Origin: Actinomyces gaoshouyii
GTDB taxonomy: Bacteria > Actinomycetota > Actinomycetes > Actinomycetales > Actinomycetaceae
DNA length: 59,152 nt
Direction of reading: 5' to 3'
NCBI RefSeq assembly: GCF_002072175.1
Contig: NZ_MVIV01000011.1
Coordinates: forward strand, 1 to 59,152
Below, piece after piece: positions 9,632 to 17,786 of the stretch (within the stretch, counting starts at the first letter, position 1; every line of letters begins with the position of its first letter). The position numbers were made by a program, and so were the translations under genes. The notes under the pieces are model-generated. The model did not search any database and had not been told where the DNA came from. It was given only the letters and a program-made list of their open reading frames with translations.

Positions 9632-11266
9632 TCATAGGGGGACGTTGTCGTGCTTCTTGCGGCTCCCGGCGCGGGCCCCGCGCTTCGCGCGCAGGGCCGC
9701 CAGGGACTCGGCGATGACGCCCCGGGTCTCCTCCGGGGCGATGACGGCATCGATCTCCCCGATGGCCACGGCCTTGTCCGGGTTGATGACGGCGTCGGTG
9801 TAGGCGGCGGTCAGGCGCTCCTGCTCGGCAGCGGCGGCCTCGTCGCCGGACTCGGCGCGCACGGCGGCGAGCTCGCGGCGGTGGATGATGCCCACGGCCC
9901 CGGCGGCGCCCAGGACGGCAATCTCAGCGCCGGGCCAGCAGAAGTTGAGGTCGGCGCCGATGGCCTTGGAGCCCATGACGATGTAGGCCCCGCCGTAGGC
10001 CTTGCGCAGGATGACGGTCACCAGGGGGACGGTCGCGGTGGCGTAGGCGTTGATGACCTTCGCCCCGCGGCGGATGATGCCGGCGTGCTCCTGCTCGGCG
10101 CCGGGCCGGTAACCGGGGACGTCCACGAGGGTGACGACGGGCAGGCCGAAGGCATCGCAGAAGCGCACGAAGCGGGCGAGCTTCTCGGAGGCGGCGGTGT
10201 CCAGCGTACCGGCGTCGACGAGGGGCTGGTTGGCGACGATGCCCACGGGGTGGCCCTCGAAGCAGGCGAAGCCGACGACGACGTTGGGCGCGTACTCCTC
10301 CTGGACCTGGACGAGCTCGCCGTGGTCGACGATCGCCGAGACCACATCGACAACGTCGTAGGCCTGGCGAGTGGAGGCGGGAACGAGGGTGCCGACCCGC
10401 GCGGCCGAGGCGGCGTCCTCCTCGCGGTCGGCGGGGGTGTACTCGTACAACGGGGCCTCGAGCTCGGCCGAGGAGGGCAGGTAGGCGAGCAGGGTGCGCA
10501 CCTGGTCGAGGGCATCCGCCTCGTCCTCGGCGACGTAGTGGACGACCCCGGAGACGCTGCCGTGGACGCGGGCCCCGCCCAGGTCCTCGGCGCTGATCGA
10601 CTCACCGGTGACGGCGCGCACGACGTCGGGGCCGGTGACGAACATGTGGGAGGCCTCGCGCGTGGCGATGACGAAGTCGGTCAGGGCCGGGCTGTAGACG
10701 GCCCCGCCGGCGCAGGGGCCGAGGATGACGCTGATCTGGGGCACGAGGCCGGAGGCGGCGCAGGTGCGGTTGAAGATGCGCCCGTACTGGCGCAGGGCGC
10801 CCACGCCCTCCTGGATCTTGGCGCCGCCGGAGTCGATGAGCCCGACCACGGGGATGCGCAGGCGCAGGGCGTCGTCGAGCAGGCCGACGATCTTGTCCCC
10901 CTCCACCGAGCCCAGGGCGCCACCGGAGACGGAGAAGTCCTGGGAGTAGACGGCGACCTGGCGGCCGTCGACCTGCCCGAAGCCGGTGACGACGCCGGAG
11001 GGGCGGGCCTTGGCACCGGCGCCGGAGCCTGTGTAGCGGCCGATCTCGAGGAAGGTTCCCTCGTCCAGGAGAGCGTCGATGCGCTCGCGGGCGGTCTGCT
11101 TGCCCTTGGCGTGCTGGCGGGCCGCGGCGGTCTCCTCGGCCTGCGCGTCGATGCGGGCGATGCGCTCGCGGAAGGCCTGGGTGGCCGCTGAATCGGCCAT
11201 CGTCGAGCCCCCGCCGGCCGCGGGGGCGGCACCCGTGGCCGGCGCCGGGATGGCGGTGTCTGTCAT
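9632..11266 (-). CDS. accD: Acyl-CoA (acetyl/propionyl) carboxylase beta subunit
   Basis: This 544-residue carboxyltransferase moves the carboxyl group from carboxybiotin to acetyl- or propionyl-CoA and so supplies malonyl-CoA to the adjacent FAS I. It has the full two-part carboxyltransferase fold of the AccD/PccB family. Visible landmarks are the N-terminal stretch [30 protein letters not shown] in the first half, and the Gly/Ala-rich [13 protein letters not shown] and [16 protein letters not shown] segments. The first 25 residues are Ala/Pro/Gly-rich and lie outside the fold. It starts 3 bases after the alpha-subunit stop, with AGGAGG inside the end of that gene, so the two are translationally linked. 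Substrate preference (acetyl versus propionyl) cannot be settled by reading; the FAS neighbour favours acetyl-CoA. Confidence 0.94.
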   Translation of the reverse strand: MTDTAIPAPATGAAPAAGGGSTMADSAATQAFRERIARIDAQAEETAAARQHAKGKQTARERIDALLDEGTFLEIGRYTGSGAGAKARPSGVVTGFGQVDGRQVAVYSQDFSVSGGALGSVEGDKIVGLLDDALRLRIPVVGLIDSGGAKIQEGVGALRQYGRIFNRTCAASGLVPQISVILGPCAGGAVYSPALTDFVIATREASHMFVTGPDVVRAVTGESISAEDLGGARVHGSVSGVVHYVAEDEADALDQVRTLLAYLPSSAELEAPLYEYTPADREEDAASAARVGTLVPASTRQAYDVVDVVSAIVDHGELVQVQEEYAPNVVVGFACFEGHPVGIVANQPLVDAGTLDTAASEKLARFVRFCDAFGLPVVTLVDVPGYRPGAEQEHAGIIRRGAKVINAYATATVPLVTVILRKAYGGAYIVMGSKAIGADLNFCWPGAEIAVLGAAGAVGIIHRRELAAVRAESGDEAAAAEQERLTAAYTDAVINPDKAVAIGEIDAVIAPEETRGVIAESLAALRAKRGARAGSRKKHDNVPL

Positions 11267-11269
11267 GGC

Positions 11270-13150
11270 TCAGGCCTCCTTCTGGCCGGTGGTGGTCTCG
11301 TCGGCGAAGCGGATGAGGACGTCCCCGGCGCTCACAGTCGTCCCGGCGCTCACGGCGATCTGCTCGACGACGCCGTCGTAGGGGGCGTGGACGTAGTTCT
11401 CCATCTTCATGGACTCCAGGACGATGAGGAGGTCGCCCTCGGCCACCCGCGCGCCGGGCTCGACGCAGATGCGGGTGATGATCGCCTGCATGGGCGCGGC
11501 GATGACGCCCTCGGCGCTCTCGGCGCTCTCCGCCCCGGCGCGGGCGGCGCGCGCGCCGCGGCCGCGCAGGGGCTGGCCCCGGTGGGCGGGGCGCGAGCCA
11601 CCGTCGGAGCCTGCCATGCCCCCGCGGTGGCCGTGCCCGCCGAGGATGCCGTCGGGGATGGTCAGGGAGACCCGCTGGCCGTTGACCTCGATGACGTAGG
11701 TGGAGCGGGTGCGGGTGGAGGCCGCGGCCGGGGCGGAGGCCTGGCCGCCCGCGGCGACGGGGCCCGCGGTCGCGGTGCCGTCCCCCGGGGCGCCGGTGGC
11801 GAGTCCCGGCAGGACGTCGTTCTCGATCCATCGGGTGGTGACTCCGAGCAGGCCGGAGGCATCCGGCTGGGTGAAGGCGGGCATGCCCAGGACGGCCTCG
11901 TGCAGGGCGGCGCACACGGTGACGCCCTCGACGACCGTCTCGGCCAGGGCCCGCCGCGCGCGGGCGAGGGCCTGATCCCGGGTGGCGCCGGTGACGACGA
12001 TCTTGGCGAGCATGGGGTCGAACATGGGGGTGACGACGTCGCCCTCGACCACCCCGGACTCGATGCGGATGCCGGGGCCAGCGGGCCAGCGCAGGCGGGT
12101 GATCGTGCCGGTGGAGGGGGCGAGCCCGGCGGCGGGGTCCTCGCAGGTGATGCGCAGCTCGATGGAGTGCCCGCGCACCGGCGGGACCTCGCCGAGGCGT
12201 CCCCCGGCGGCAACGCGCAGCTGAAGGGCGACGAGGTCGACGCCGGTGACCTCCTCGCTCACGCAGTGCTCGACCTGCAGGCGGGGGTTGACCTCGAGGA
12301 ACCACAGGTCGCCGTCGGGAGTCAGGAGGAATTCGCAGGTGGCCACGCCCACGTACCCGACGGTCTCCAGGAGGCGCCGGGAGGAGTCGACGAGGGTCTC
12401 ATGGATGCCCTCTGGCAGGAAGGGGGCGGGCGCCTCCTCGAGGAGCTTCTGGTTGCGGCGCTGGAGGGTGCAGTCGCGGGTCGAGACGACGGCGAAGGCG
12501 CCGTGGGAGTCTCTCGCGCACTGGGTCTCGATGTGGCGGGCCGCGGTGACGAAGCGCTCGAGGATGAGGGTGCCGCCCCCGGCACTGGCCGACTCGAACG
12601 CGGGGGTGGAGCGGGCCTCGTCGTCGTTGGACAGGACCGTGATGCCGCGGCCGCCCCCGCCGTCGGTGCGCTTGAGGGCGACCGGGTAGCCGTGCTCGGC
12701 GGCGAAGCCGATGACGGTGGAGGCGGAGGTGACCGGCTCGGTGATCCCGGGCACGGGGGCGACGCCGGCGCGCTCGGCGGTGGCGCGGGCGCTCATCTTG
12801 TCCCCCAGGGCGTCCATGGCCTCGGGGCTGGGGCCGACCCAGGTGATGCCGGCGCCGGCGACGGCGCGGGCGAAGTCGGCGTTCTCGGACAGGAAGCCGT
12901 AGCCGGGGTGGATGGCATCGGCGCCGGTGGCGCGGGCCAGGGCGAGGATGGCGTCGGCGTCGGTATAGGCGGAGCCCCCGGGAAGGGCGTGGGCCTCATC
13001 GGCGAGCTCGGCGGCCGGGCTCATGAGGTCCTCGGGCGTGTACGGCAGGATCGAGGTCCCTCCCAGGTCCCTGACGGTGCGGATGACTCTCAGAGCGATC
13101 TCGCCGCGATTGGCGATGAGGACGCGGGAGGGGTACTGACCGTGTGTCAC
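11270..13150 (-). CDS. accA: Acyl-CoA carboxylase alpha subunit (biotin carboxylase plus BCCP)
   Basis: This 626-residue protein carboxylates biotin using ATP and bicarbonate and carries the biotin. The N-terminus is the biotin carboxylase domain ([16 protein letters not shown]). The ATP-grasp centre has [12 protein letters not shown]. Further on are [12 protein letters not shown], a Ser/Thr/Ala-rich linker, and a C-terminal biotinyl domain. The biotin lysine lies in ESMKMENY near residue 580; Ser replaces the usual Ala before the Met-Lys-Met. The GTG start at 13150 is preferred because AAGGAGCC lies 6 bases upstream. The frame stays open about 80 codons further, but that extension is low-complexity and not family-like. 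It is the first gene of a carboxylase-carboxylase-FAS operon. The symbol follows actinobacterial AccA usage. Confidence 0.93.
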   Translation of the reverse strand: MTHGQYPSRVLIANRGEIALRVIRTVRDLGGTSILPYTPEDLMSPAAELADEAHALPGGSAYTDADAILALARATGADAIHPGYGFLSENADFARAVAGAGITWVGPSPEAMDALGDKMSARATAERAGVAPVPGITEPVTSASTVIGFAAEHGYPVALKRTDGGGGRGITVLSNDDEARSTPAFESASAGGGTLILERFVTAARHIETQCARDSHGAFAVVSTRDCTLQRRNQKLLEEAPAPFLPEGIHETLVDSSRRLLETVGYVGVATCEFLLTPDGDLWFLEVNPRLQVEHCVSEEVTGVDLVALQLRVAAGGRLGEVPPVRGHSIELRITCEDPAAGLAPSTGTITRLRWPAGPGIRIESGVVEGDVVTPMFDPMLAKIVVTGATRDQALARARRALAETVVEGVTVCAALHEAVLGMPAFTQPDASGLLGVTTRWIENDVLPGLATGAPGDGTATAGPVAAGGQASAPAAASTRTRSTYVIEVNGQRVSLTIPDGILGGHGHRGGMAGSDGGSRPAHRGQPLRGRGARAARAGAESAESAEGVIAAPMQAIITRICVEPGARVAEGDLLIVLESMKMENYVHAPYDGVVEQIAVSAGTTVSAGDVLIRFADETTTGQKEA

Positions 13151-13644
13151 CGATGGCTCCTTGGGGCCGTCGCCCGGTCGGGCCGATCGCCGCCGCTCCT
13201 CCCCGCGGTGGGCGCGGGAGGGGGCGGGCTCGGGCCGGGCTGCCGGCGGTGTCGACGTCGCATCCCGACGGGTGCCGGGTGCGGACCGCGCGGGAGGCCT
13301 GTCGGAACAGACAGCCCCTGCGGCCATGCCCCACGCTACGTCCCAGGCCCGCCGAGAACCGATTGTGGAATCCTCACAAACGCGCTCAGGCACCTTGAAG
13401 CAGCGTGATCATCCCGAGACATTCCGCGCCAGGACGGGGAAAAGTCATCTTGAGGCGCGCCTCTCACGGGCCGGGCGAGGTGCCCCTCGCGGCGTGTCGG
13501 GCCGCCGCCTCGGGCGGTCCCCTGTGAGGAATTCCCTACGAGAGCGGCTCGCGATACCCTGTCGTGGCCGACCCGATCGCACTGGTCCATCCTGGCCGCG
13601 TTCGGTCGCGGCGCAGTGGCATGCATCTTCGGAAAGTGAGGACC
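13151..13644. other. Intergenic region between the divergent acc-FAS operon and a small unknown gene
   Basis: These 494 bases separate the minus-strand carboxylase-FAS operon from a plus-strand small gene and must hold both promoters. No open frame here has family-like sequence or a ribosome site. The only distinct motif is a TTGTG-N7-CACAA inverted repeat at 13363-13379. For the plus-strand gene, TACCCT at 13555-13560 with TTCCCT 17 bases upstream is a weak -10/-35 candidate. Confidence 0.6.
13363..13379. promoter_or_regulatory. Operator-like inverted repeat upstream of acc-FAS
   Basis: TTGTG and CACAA form 5-bp arms around a 7-base spacer, 213 bases upstream of the carboxylase alpha start codon. 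It is AT-richer than its surroundings. The size suits a dimeric HTH repressor such as a TetR-type fatty-acid regulator. Only the symmetry is seen; no regulator gene lies nearby and a 5-bp repeat can occur by chance. Confidence 0.3.
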
Positions 13645-13926
13645 ATGTTCCGGCGCAAGTCCGCGCAGAGCCTTCGAAGCGAGTTGGCCTCGGTCGATGA
13701 GCTGATCGCGGCGCACCCGCTGTCCGATCCCTCGATCAGGCGCGCCCACGAGATCATCGAGAGCCATGGGCCTGGGGACACCGAGGCGATCGCCGCGGAG
13801 CTGGAGAGCCTCGGGCTGCCCTCGCTCGATGAGGTGGGAACAATCCAGGCCGAGCAAACCGCGAGCTGGTGGCGCCTCCACCGAAGGCGCAGGAAGCTCA
13901 CGAGACGGCTCGGCATCACAGACTGA
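13645..13926 (+). CDS. Small hypothetical protein
   Basis: This 93-residue protein is not recognised. It starts at ATG 13645 with GTGAGGACC directly upstream; the frame is open 27 codons further up without a better site. The sequence is charged and apparently helical, with a basic N-terminus (MFRRKSAQSLRSEL), an acidic middle and a very basic C-terminus (WWRLHRRRRKLTRRLG). It has no signal peptide, membrane segment or cysteine. Base composition matches the chromosome. It is the only plus-strand gene in the left half of the window. It ends just before the decayed rpe fragment, so it may itself be a remnant of a rearranged segment, but it has no internal stops. Confidence 0.5.
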   Translation: MFRRKSAQSLRSELASVDELIAAHPLSDPSIRRAHEIIESHGPGDTEAIAAELESLGLPSLDEVGTIQAEQTASWWRLHRRRRKLTRRLGITD

Positions 13927-13959
13927 CAAGCGCCCCACCGCCGCGCTCCGCGTCGGCCC

Positions 13960-14012
13960 GCGCGAGATGCCGGAGTTGAGGATGGATGGGTGATCGCGGG
14001 CGCTGCGGTCAT
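13960..14012 (-). pseudogene. rpe: Decayed 5' fragment of a second rpe copy
   Basis: Read leftward from ATG 14012 the frame begins MTAAPAI, the same first seven residues as the intact rpe at 16121. One extra base then shifts the frame, and the next frame continues with HPSILN before similarity is lost. The upstream leader (14013-14063) aligns gap-free with the leader of the intact gene: over 54 bases including the ATG, about 44 are identical. The ribosome site is damaged, TCCTCA on the plus strand instead of TCCTCC. The fragment cannot encode an epimerase. Confidence 0.75.
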
Positions 14013-14069
14013 GGCGGGTTCTCCTCAGTGGGATATTAGGCCTGGTGGTACATGATCGGCCCGCCTCCC

Positions 14070-14215
14070 CATCGCCCCCCCCAGGAGGAGCAGAACAGGC
14101 ACTCGTGCAGGTCGGCCAGAACGGGGCGGCACTGGATCCACGGCGTTCCCGCACTGCCGGAGTCGACGATCTTGTGGCCGGTCGCCTCAAGCCCCAGGTC
14201 AGAAGTCGGCGGAGG
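14070..14215 (-). pseudogene. rsmB: Decayed 3' fragment of a second rsmB copy
   Basis: Immediately upstream, in transcription sense, of the rpe fragment, as in the intact locus. A minus-strand frame contains LEATGHKIVDS and LADLHECLFCSS. These align with LETGLVVKDAL and HLDGTDAMFCALL at the C-terminus of the intact RsmB, with roughly 30 residues missing between them. The nucleotide match GCAGAACA-GGC-TCG-TGC recurs at 16200-16225. Together with the rpe fragment this is a degraded copy of the rsmB-rpe junction, about 2.1 kb from the functional one. Confidence 0.65.
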
Positions 14216-14342
14216 CATATTTCTCTGCGGAGCGCGTCGTTATACAGCGGAGTTCAGACTTGAACTCTCTCCTCATTCTGAGAACCCACGACGGGATTAA
14301 CGACGCGCCGATGGCGCCGGTGACGACCAGGACGATATTCAT
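14199..14342 (-). CDS. Short membrane peptide, possibly truncated
   Basis: A 47-residue frame starts at ATG 14342. Its start overlaps the stop of the upstream membrane gene by four bases (ATGA), and GAGGAAGAAAG provides a ribosome site. The N-terminus is one hydrophobic helix (IVLVVTGAIGASLIPSWVL) followed by a basic, hydrophilic tail. Base composition is far less GC-rich than the chromosome. The last codons run into the decayed rsmB copy, so the gene may have been cut by the rearrangement that placed it here. Function unknown. Confidence 0.45.
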   Translation of the reverse strand: MNIVLVVTGAIGASLIPSWVLRMRREFKSELRCITTRSAEKYASADF

Positions 14343-14780
14343 CTTTCTTCCTCACCTCGTCCAATCATTGAGGTGGACCGTAGCGTGAGCAGGCTGGCCG
14401 TGACAGCCACCACCGCAAGAGCCTGGTACACAAAACTTGACGAGACTCCGTTGTGCGTGACGATCACTCCCCCCAAACCAAAGCGCTTGTACAACCGCAG
14501 CAATGCGAACACCCCTTATACGTCGCCTCATCACGTCGCCGGGGAGCAGAAATATGATCATATACGCGCCCGCCAAAATGGCCGAAAACAACACGACGCC
14601 CATATACTGACTTGATGCAAAGCGTTCTGCATGGGGGCTAATCAACTCAGGGATCATGAAACGAAGAACCATTACCCCTGCGGCGACAAAACCGATTACT
14701 TGCAGCAGCCACAGCGCTTTCAGGCCTTCACTGTGTTGATCAACTCGTCGGAGACCGCCGAACGCGCCGTTGAATTCCAT
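14339..14780 (-). pseudogene. Four-helix membrane protein split by a +1 frameshift in a C6 tract
   Basis: The frame starts at ATG 14780 with AAGGA nine bases upstream. It encodes two clear membrane helices (LLQVIGFVAAGVMVLRFMI and YMGVVLFSAILAGAYMIIFLL). At the six-base C run on the plus strand (14469-14474; G6 in the coding sense) the frame then turns into unlikely Cys/Gly/His-rich sequence. Removing one base restores a hydrophobic frame with FGGVIVTHNG and a helix FVYQALAVVAVTASLLTL, ending at the TGA that overlaps the next start. The repaired protein would have 146 residues and four helices. It may be a pseudogene, a phase-variable gene or a sequencing slip. The family is not recognised. 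The segment is visibly low in GC. Confidence 0.6.
14469..14474. repeat. C6 homopolymer at the frameshift of the membrane gene
   Basis: Six cytosines on the plus strand lie exactly where the reading frame of the membrane gene changes. Five would keep the hydrophobic frame open to the natural stop at 14339. Homopolymer tracts of this kind are prone to slippage in replication and in sequencing. Confidence 0.7.
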
Positions 14781-14863
14781 TGCCAGAAGTCCTTGATCGA
14801 TGCGTCATCGCCATGAGTCGATGGGTACACTCGTGCTACGGGCGCCGATGATAGTGTTATTTT

Positions 14864-14891
14864 ATTTTATTCCATCCCACTTTGAAGTCAA
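14864..14891 (-). promoter_or_regulatory. Consensus-like promoter for the membrane-gene pair
   Basis: In the minus sense TTGACT (14886-14891) is followed after 16 bases by TAAAAT (14864-14869), close to the sigma-70 family consensus. It lies about 85 bases upstream of the start codon at 14780 in an AT-rich patch unlike the rest of the window. Such a strong, AT-rich promoter fits the foreign character of the module. Confidence 0.55.
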
Positions 14892-14989
14892 GGGGTCAAC
14901 GAGACTCATGAGGGATGCCCGCCAAAGAGGATCGGGCCTCATCCGGCACTGCCCACGAGAGTCGCGGATCGTTGTGGGCATGGGGAATA

Positions 14990-15304
14990 GGTCGTCGATA
15001 CGGGCCAGGGCGGAGATCACGAGGAGGTGCGCGGGGGCCTGCGCCAAGACGTCCAGGGGGCAAGGGCAGGATGCTGGACGAGGCGTGCGCGGTGACCGGC
15101 TGGAACCGGGGCAACGCCAGGAGGCGCCTGAGGGCGGTGGCCAAGCGCCCTGGAAGGGCTGTCGGGCCCACGACCATGCCTATACTCGCGCCGCTCAGGA
15201 CCAGGGACCAGCTGCGCGGCAAGAGCACCGCGAAGGCTGGCCAGCTGCTGCGCGGCTCCATCGCGATCCGCAAGGCCATCCGCATCAAGAACGCCGCCAC
15301 CTAG
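14990..15304 (+). pseudogene. Internally deleted integrase-type transposase remnant
   Basis: The frame contains KGRMLDEACAVTGWNRGNAR (start near 15062), which matches the N-terminal helix-turn-helix of integrase-catalytic-domain transposases (typically KGRILDE-VTG--R--A-R). About 35 codons later comes DQLRGKSTAKAGQLLRGSI (from about 15211), which resembles a later conserved segment of the same proteins, of the RGKSTTKPGPLLR type. The two pieces normally lie about a hundred residues apart, so an in-frame internal deletion has removed the middle. The catalytic DDE core is absent. No terminal inverted repeats were recognised. Confidence 0.6.
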
Positions 15305-15443
15305 CCCCCCTGCTTCGCGGACAGTCTAGGCGTACTGACCGGAGAGGTCGGTTGAAGGACTGCGATCCGGGCGCGTGAGCAAGGGGATACGCAGCACTGC
15401 CCCCTAAGCGTCGTCTGATGGCAGCGCCTCGGGCCGACGCGCC
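15305..15443. other. Short intergenic region without recognised features
   Basis: These 139 bases lie between the transposase remnant and the 3' end of rpe. They should contain the transcription end of the fmt-rsmB-rpe group, but no convincing hairpin was found. Confidence 0.4.
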
Positions 15444-16121
15444 TCAGCACATGTGGGCGGCGGCCAGCGCGCGCAGCTCGCCGATGGCGGCCAGCGCGTC
15501 GTCGGCGCCGTAGACGGCTGACCCGGCGACGAAGACATCGGCGCCCGCCTCGGCGGCGCGCTCGATCGTGGCGGCGGAGACCCCGCCGTCGATCTGAATG
15601 CTCAGCTCCAGGCCGCGCTGGCCCACCAGGCGCCGGGCGCCCTGGATCTTGGGAAGCATCGACTCGATGAAGGACTGACCGCCAAAACCGGGCTCGACGG
15701 TCATGATGAGGAGCATCTCGAAGTCGCCGAGCACGTCGGCCACCGCCGCCAACGGGGTGGCCGGGCGCAGGGCGATGCCGGCGCGGGCCCCAAGGCGGTG
15801 CAATTCCGCAGCCAGGCGGACCGGCGCCGTCGTGGCCTCGGCATGGGCGGTGACGGTGGTGCAGCCTGCCTCCGCGTAGGCGGGGGCCCAGCGGTCGGCG
15901 TCCTCGATCATGAGATGGGCGTCGATCGGCAGGCCCGTGCAGCCCACGACGGCCTCGACCACCGGCAGCCCCCAGGACAGGTTGGGCACGAAGTGATTGT
16001 CCATGACATCGACATGGACGCCGTCGGCGCCCCCGGGCCCGCAGATGCGGGCAATCTCATCGGCCAGGCGCGAGACGTCGGCGTTGAGGATCGAGGGGTG
16101 GATCGCGGGCGCGGCGGTCAT
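15444..16121 (-). CDS. rpe: Ribulose-phosphate 3-epimerase
   Basis: This 225-residue TIM-barrel enzyme interconverts ribulose 5-phosphate and xylulose 5-phosphate in the pentose phosphate pathway. Family signatures are [12 protein letters not shown] at the N-terminus, [16 protein letters not shown] with the metal-binding His and Asp, [24 protein letters not shown], and [18 protein letters not shown] near the C-terminus. The start at 16121 follows GGAGGAGA; an in-frame ATG nine codons upstream lacks a site. It lies 54 bases after rsmB and is probably co-transcribed with fmt and rsmB. A decayed partial copy lies 2.1 kb to the left. Confidence 0.95.
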   Translation of the reverse strand: MTAAPAIHPSILNADVSRLADEIARICGPGGADGVHVDVMDNHFVPNLSWGLPVVEAVVGCTGLPIDAHLMIEDADRWAPAYAEAGCTTVTAHAEATTAPVRLAAELHRLGARAGIALRPATPLAAVADVLGDFEMLLIMTVEPGFGGQSFIESMLPKIQGARRLVGQRGLELSIQIDGGVSAATIERAAEAGADVFVAGSAVYGADDALAAIGELRALAAAHMC

Positions 16122-16175
16122 GGCGGATTCTCCTCCGTGAAATATCAAGGCTGGTGGTGCACGGTCGGCCCGCTA

Positions 16176-17786
16176 TCAGCGGTCGCGGCGCAGGAGGGCG
16201 CAGAACATGGCGTCGGTGCCGTCCAGGTGGGGCCAGAGCTGGAGCTGGGCGCGGTCCGATCCGGCGGGCGGTCGCGGCGCGATACGGGTGGCGGCGTCGC
16301 CGGCGTGGAGCGTCTCGATGCTCATGCCCCCGCGCATGGCGCGGCTCAGGGCGTCCTTGACGACGAGGCCGGTCTCCAGGGCGTGGGGCGAGCAGGTGAC
16401 GTAGGCGACCAATCCCCCGCGCCGCACAGTGGCCAAGGCGGACAGGAGCAGCTCGCGCTGGAGGGCGGCGAGCTCGGTGACATCCTTGGGATCGCGGCGC
16501 CAGCGGGCCTCGGGGCGGCGTCGCAGGGAGCCCAGGCCCGTGCAGGGCACGTCGACGAGGACGCGGTCGTAGCGCCCGGGCTCGTCCCGCCCGAACTGGC
16601 GCCCGTCCCCGCAGCGGATCTCGACGACGCCGTCGGGGATGGCTCGCACGGCGGCCTCGACGAGCCTGGCGCGGTGGGGCGTGACCTCGTTGGCGACGAG
16701 GCGAGCGCCCCGCTGCGCGGCCCGGGCGCCCAGGAGCGCCGCCTTGCCGCCGGGGCCGGCGCACATGTCGAGCCAGCGCTCGTCGCGCCCGGCGATCGCC
16801 GGCTCGCTGGCCATGAGGGCGACGAGTTGGGAGCCCTCGTCCTCCACGCCCGCGCGGCTGTCGCGCACCGCGGGGACACGGCCGGGGTCGCCCCCGGTCA
16901 GAACCACGGCGCAGGGGCTGATGTCCCCCGGCCGAGGCTCATCGCCGACGGCGCGACGGGCCTCGGCGGCCAGGCGCTCGGTCTCGACAAGGCCGGGACG
17001 GGCGCAGAGAACCACCTCGGGATCGGCATTGTCCGCCCTGAGGAGATCCTCGAGCTCATTGGGATCGCGCCCGCCCACCACGAGGGCCTGGCGCAGGGCC
17101 TTGGCGATCCACACGGGGTGGGACTCGATGGCCGCCACGGCGGCCAACTCGTCCGGGGCGGCGCCTCGCAACTCGGCCAGCCAGGCGTCGAGGTCCTTGG
17201 CGGAGACCTTCCGCAGGACGGCGTTGACGAAGCTGGAAGCGCCGCGCCCCGCGGCATGAGCTGCCAGCTCCACCGTGGCCGACACGGCGGCGTGGGCGGG
17301 CACGCGCATGCCGAGGAGCTGGTGGGCGCCCAGGCGCAGCGCGTCGAGGACGACGCCGTCGAGCCGCTCCAGGGGGCGATCGACGCAGAGGGCGAGGATC
17401 GCGTCATAGCGGCCCGCCAGGCGCAGGGCCCCATAGGTCAGGGCGGTGGCGAAACCGGCATCCCGGCGGTCGAGGCGCGCGGCGGAGAGGATCGGCGGGA
17501 GCACGAGGTTGGCGTAGGCGCCGTCCTCGCGGACCCTCGTCAGGGCCTCGAGGGCCGCCAGGCGCGCGGCGTCGGGATCGGGGAGCGAGCGCGGGGAGGC
17601 ACCGACGTCCCGCGGGCCGCGCCCCCGCTGGGCGCCCGGGCGGGCCGGGTGATGGCGGCCGCCCTCATTGCCATGGCCGCGCTCGCGCCCCTGCCCCCGG
17701 CGCTGGGAGGCGGCATGGCCCCGCTGCTGGCCGCGACGGCCGCCTGCCCGGCCATCCTGGCCGCTGCCGCCTGCGCGCCCGGCCAT
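16176..17786 (-). CDS. rsmB: 16S rRNA (cytosine-967-C5)-methyltransferase RsmB
   Basis: This 536-residue SAM-dependent enzyme methylates C967 of 16S rRNA. The first 65 residues are a Gly/Arg/His/Gln-rich disordered extension. A NusB-like RNA-binding domain follows (about 70-210). The Rossmann methyltransferase domain has SAM motif I DMCAGPGGKAALL, the catalytic motif VDVPCTGLGSLRRRPE with the PC cysteine, and YVTCSPHALET with the second conserved cysteine. Its ATG overlaps the fmt stop by one base (TGATG), so translation is coupled. GGAGGCGAGC lies just upstream. The basic tail is unusually long and probably binds RNA. Confidence 0.94.
   Translation of the reverse strand: MAGRAGGSGQDGRAGGRRGQQRGHAASQRRGQGRERGHGNEGGRHHPARPGAQRGRGPRDVGASPRSLPDPDAARLAALEALTRVREDGAYANLVLPPILSAARLDRRDAGFATALTYGALRLAGRYDAILALCVDRPLERLDGVVLDALRLGAHQLLGMRVPAHAAVSATVELAAHAAGRGASSFVNAVLRKVSAKDLDAWLAELRGAAPDELAAVAAIESHPVWIAKALRQALVVGGRDPNELEDLLRADNADPEVVLCARPGLVETERLAAEARRAVGDEPRPGDISPCAVVLTGGDPGRVPAVRDSRAGVEDEGSQLVALMASEPAIAGRDERWLDMCAGPGGKAALLGARAAQRGARLVANEVTPHRARLVEAAVRAIPDGVVEIRCGDGRQFGRDEPGRYDRVLVDVPCTGLGSLRRRPEARWRRDPKDVTELAALQRELLLSALATVRRGGLVAYVTCSPHALETGLVVKDALSRAMRGGMSIETLHAGDAATRIAPRPPAGSDRAQLQLWPHLDGTDAMFCALLRRDR

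Noticed and set aside
63-9803. Several very long plus-strand frames opposite FAS I
   Set aside because: Low-complexity shadow sequence created by GC-rich third positions; no ribosome sites and no recognisable domains.
13151-13393. Upstream extension of the carboxylase alpha frame
   Set aside because: About 80 low-complexity codons without family similarity; the GTG at 13150 has an ideal ribosome site.
14045-14300. Two small plus-strand frames over the decayed rsmB copy
   Set aside because: They run antisense to the recognisable RsmB fragment and have no ribosome site or family features.
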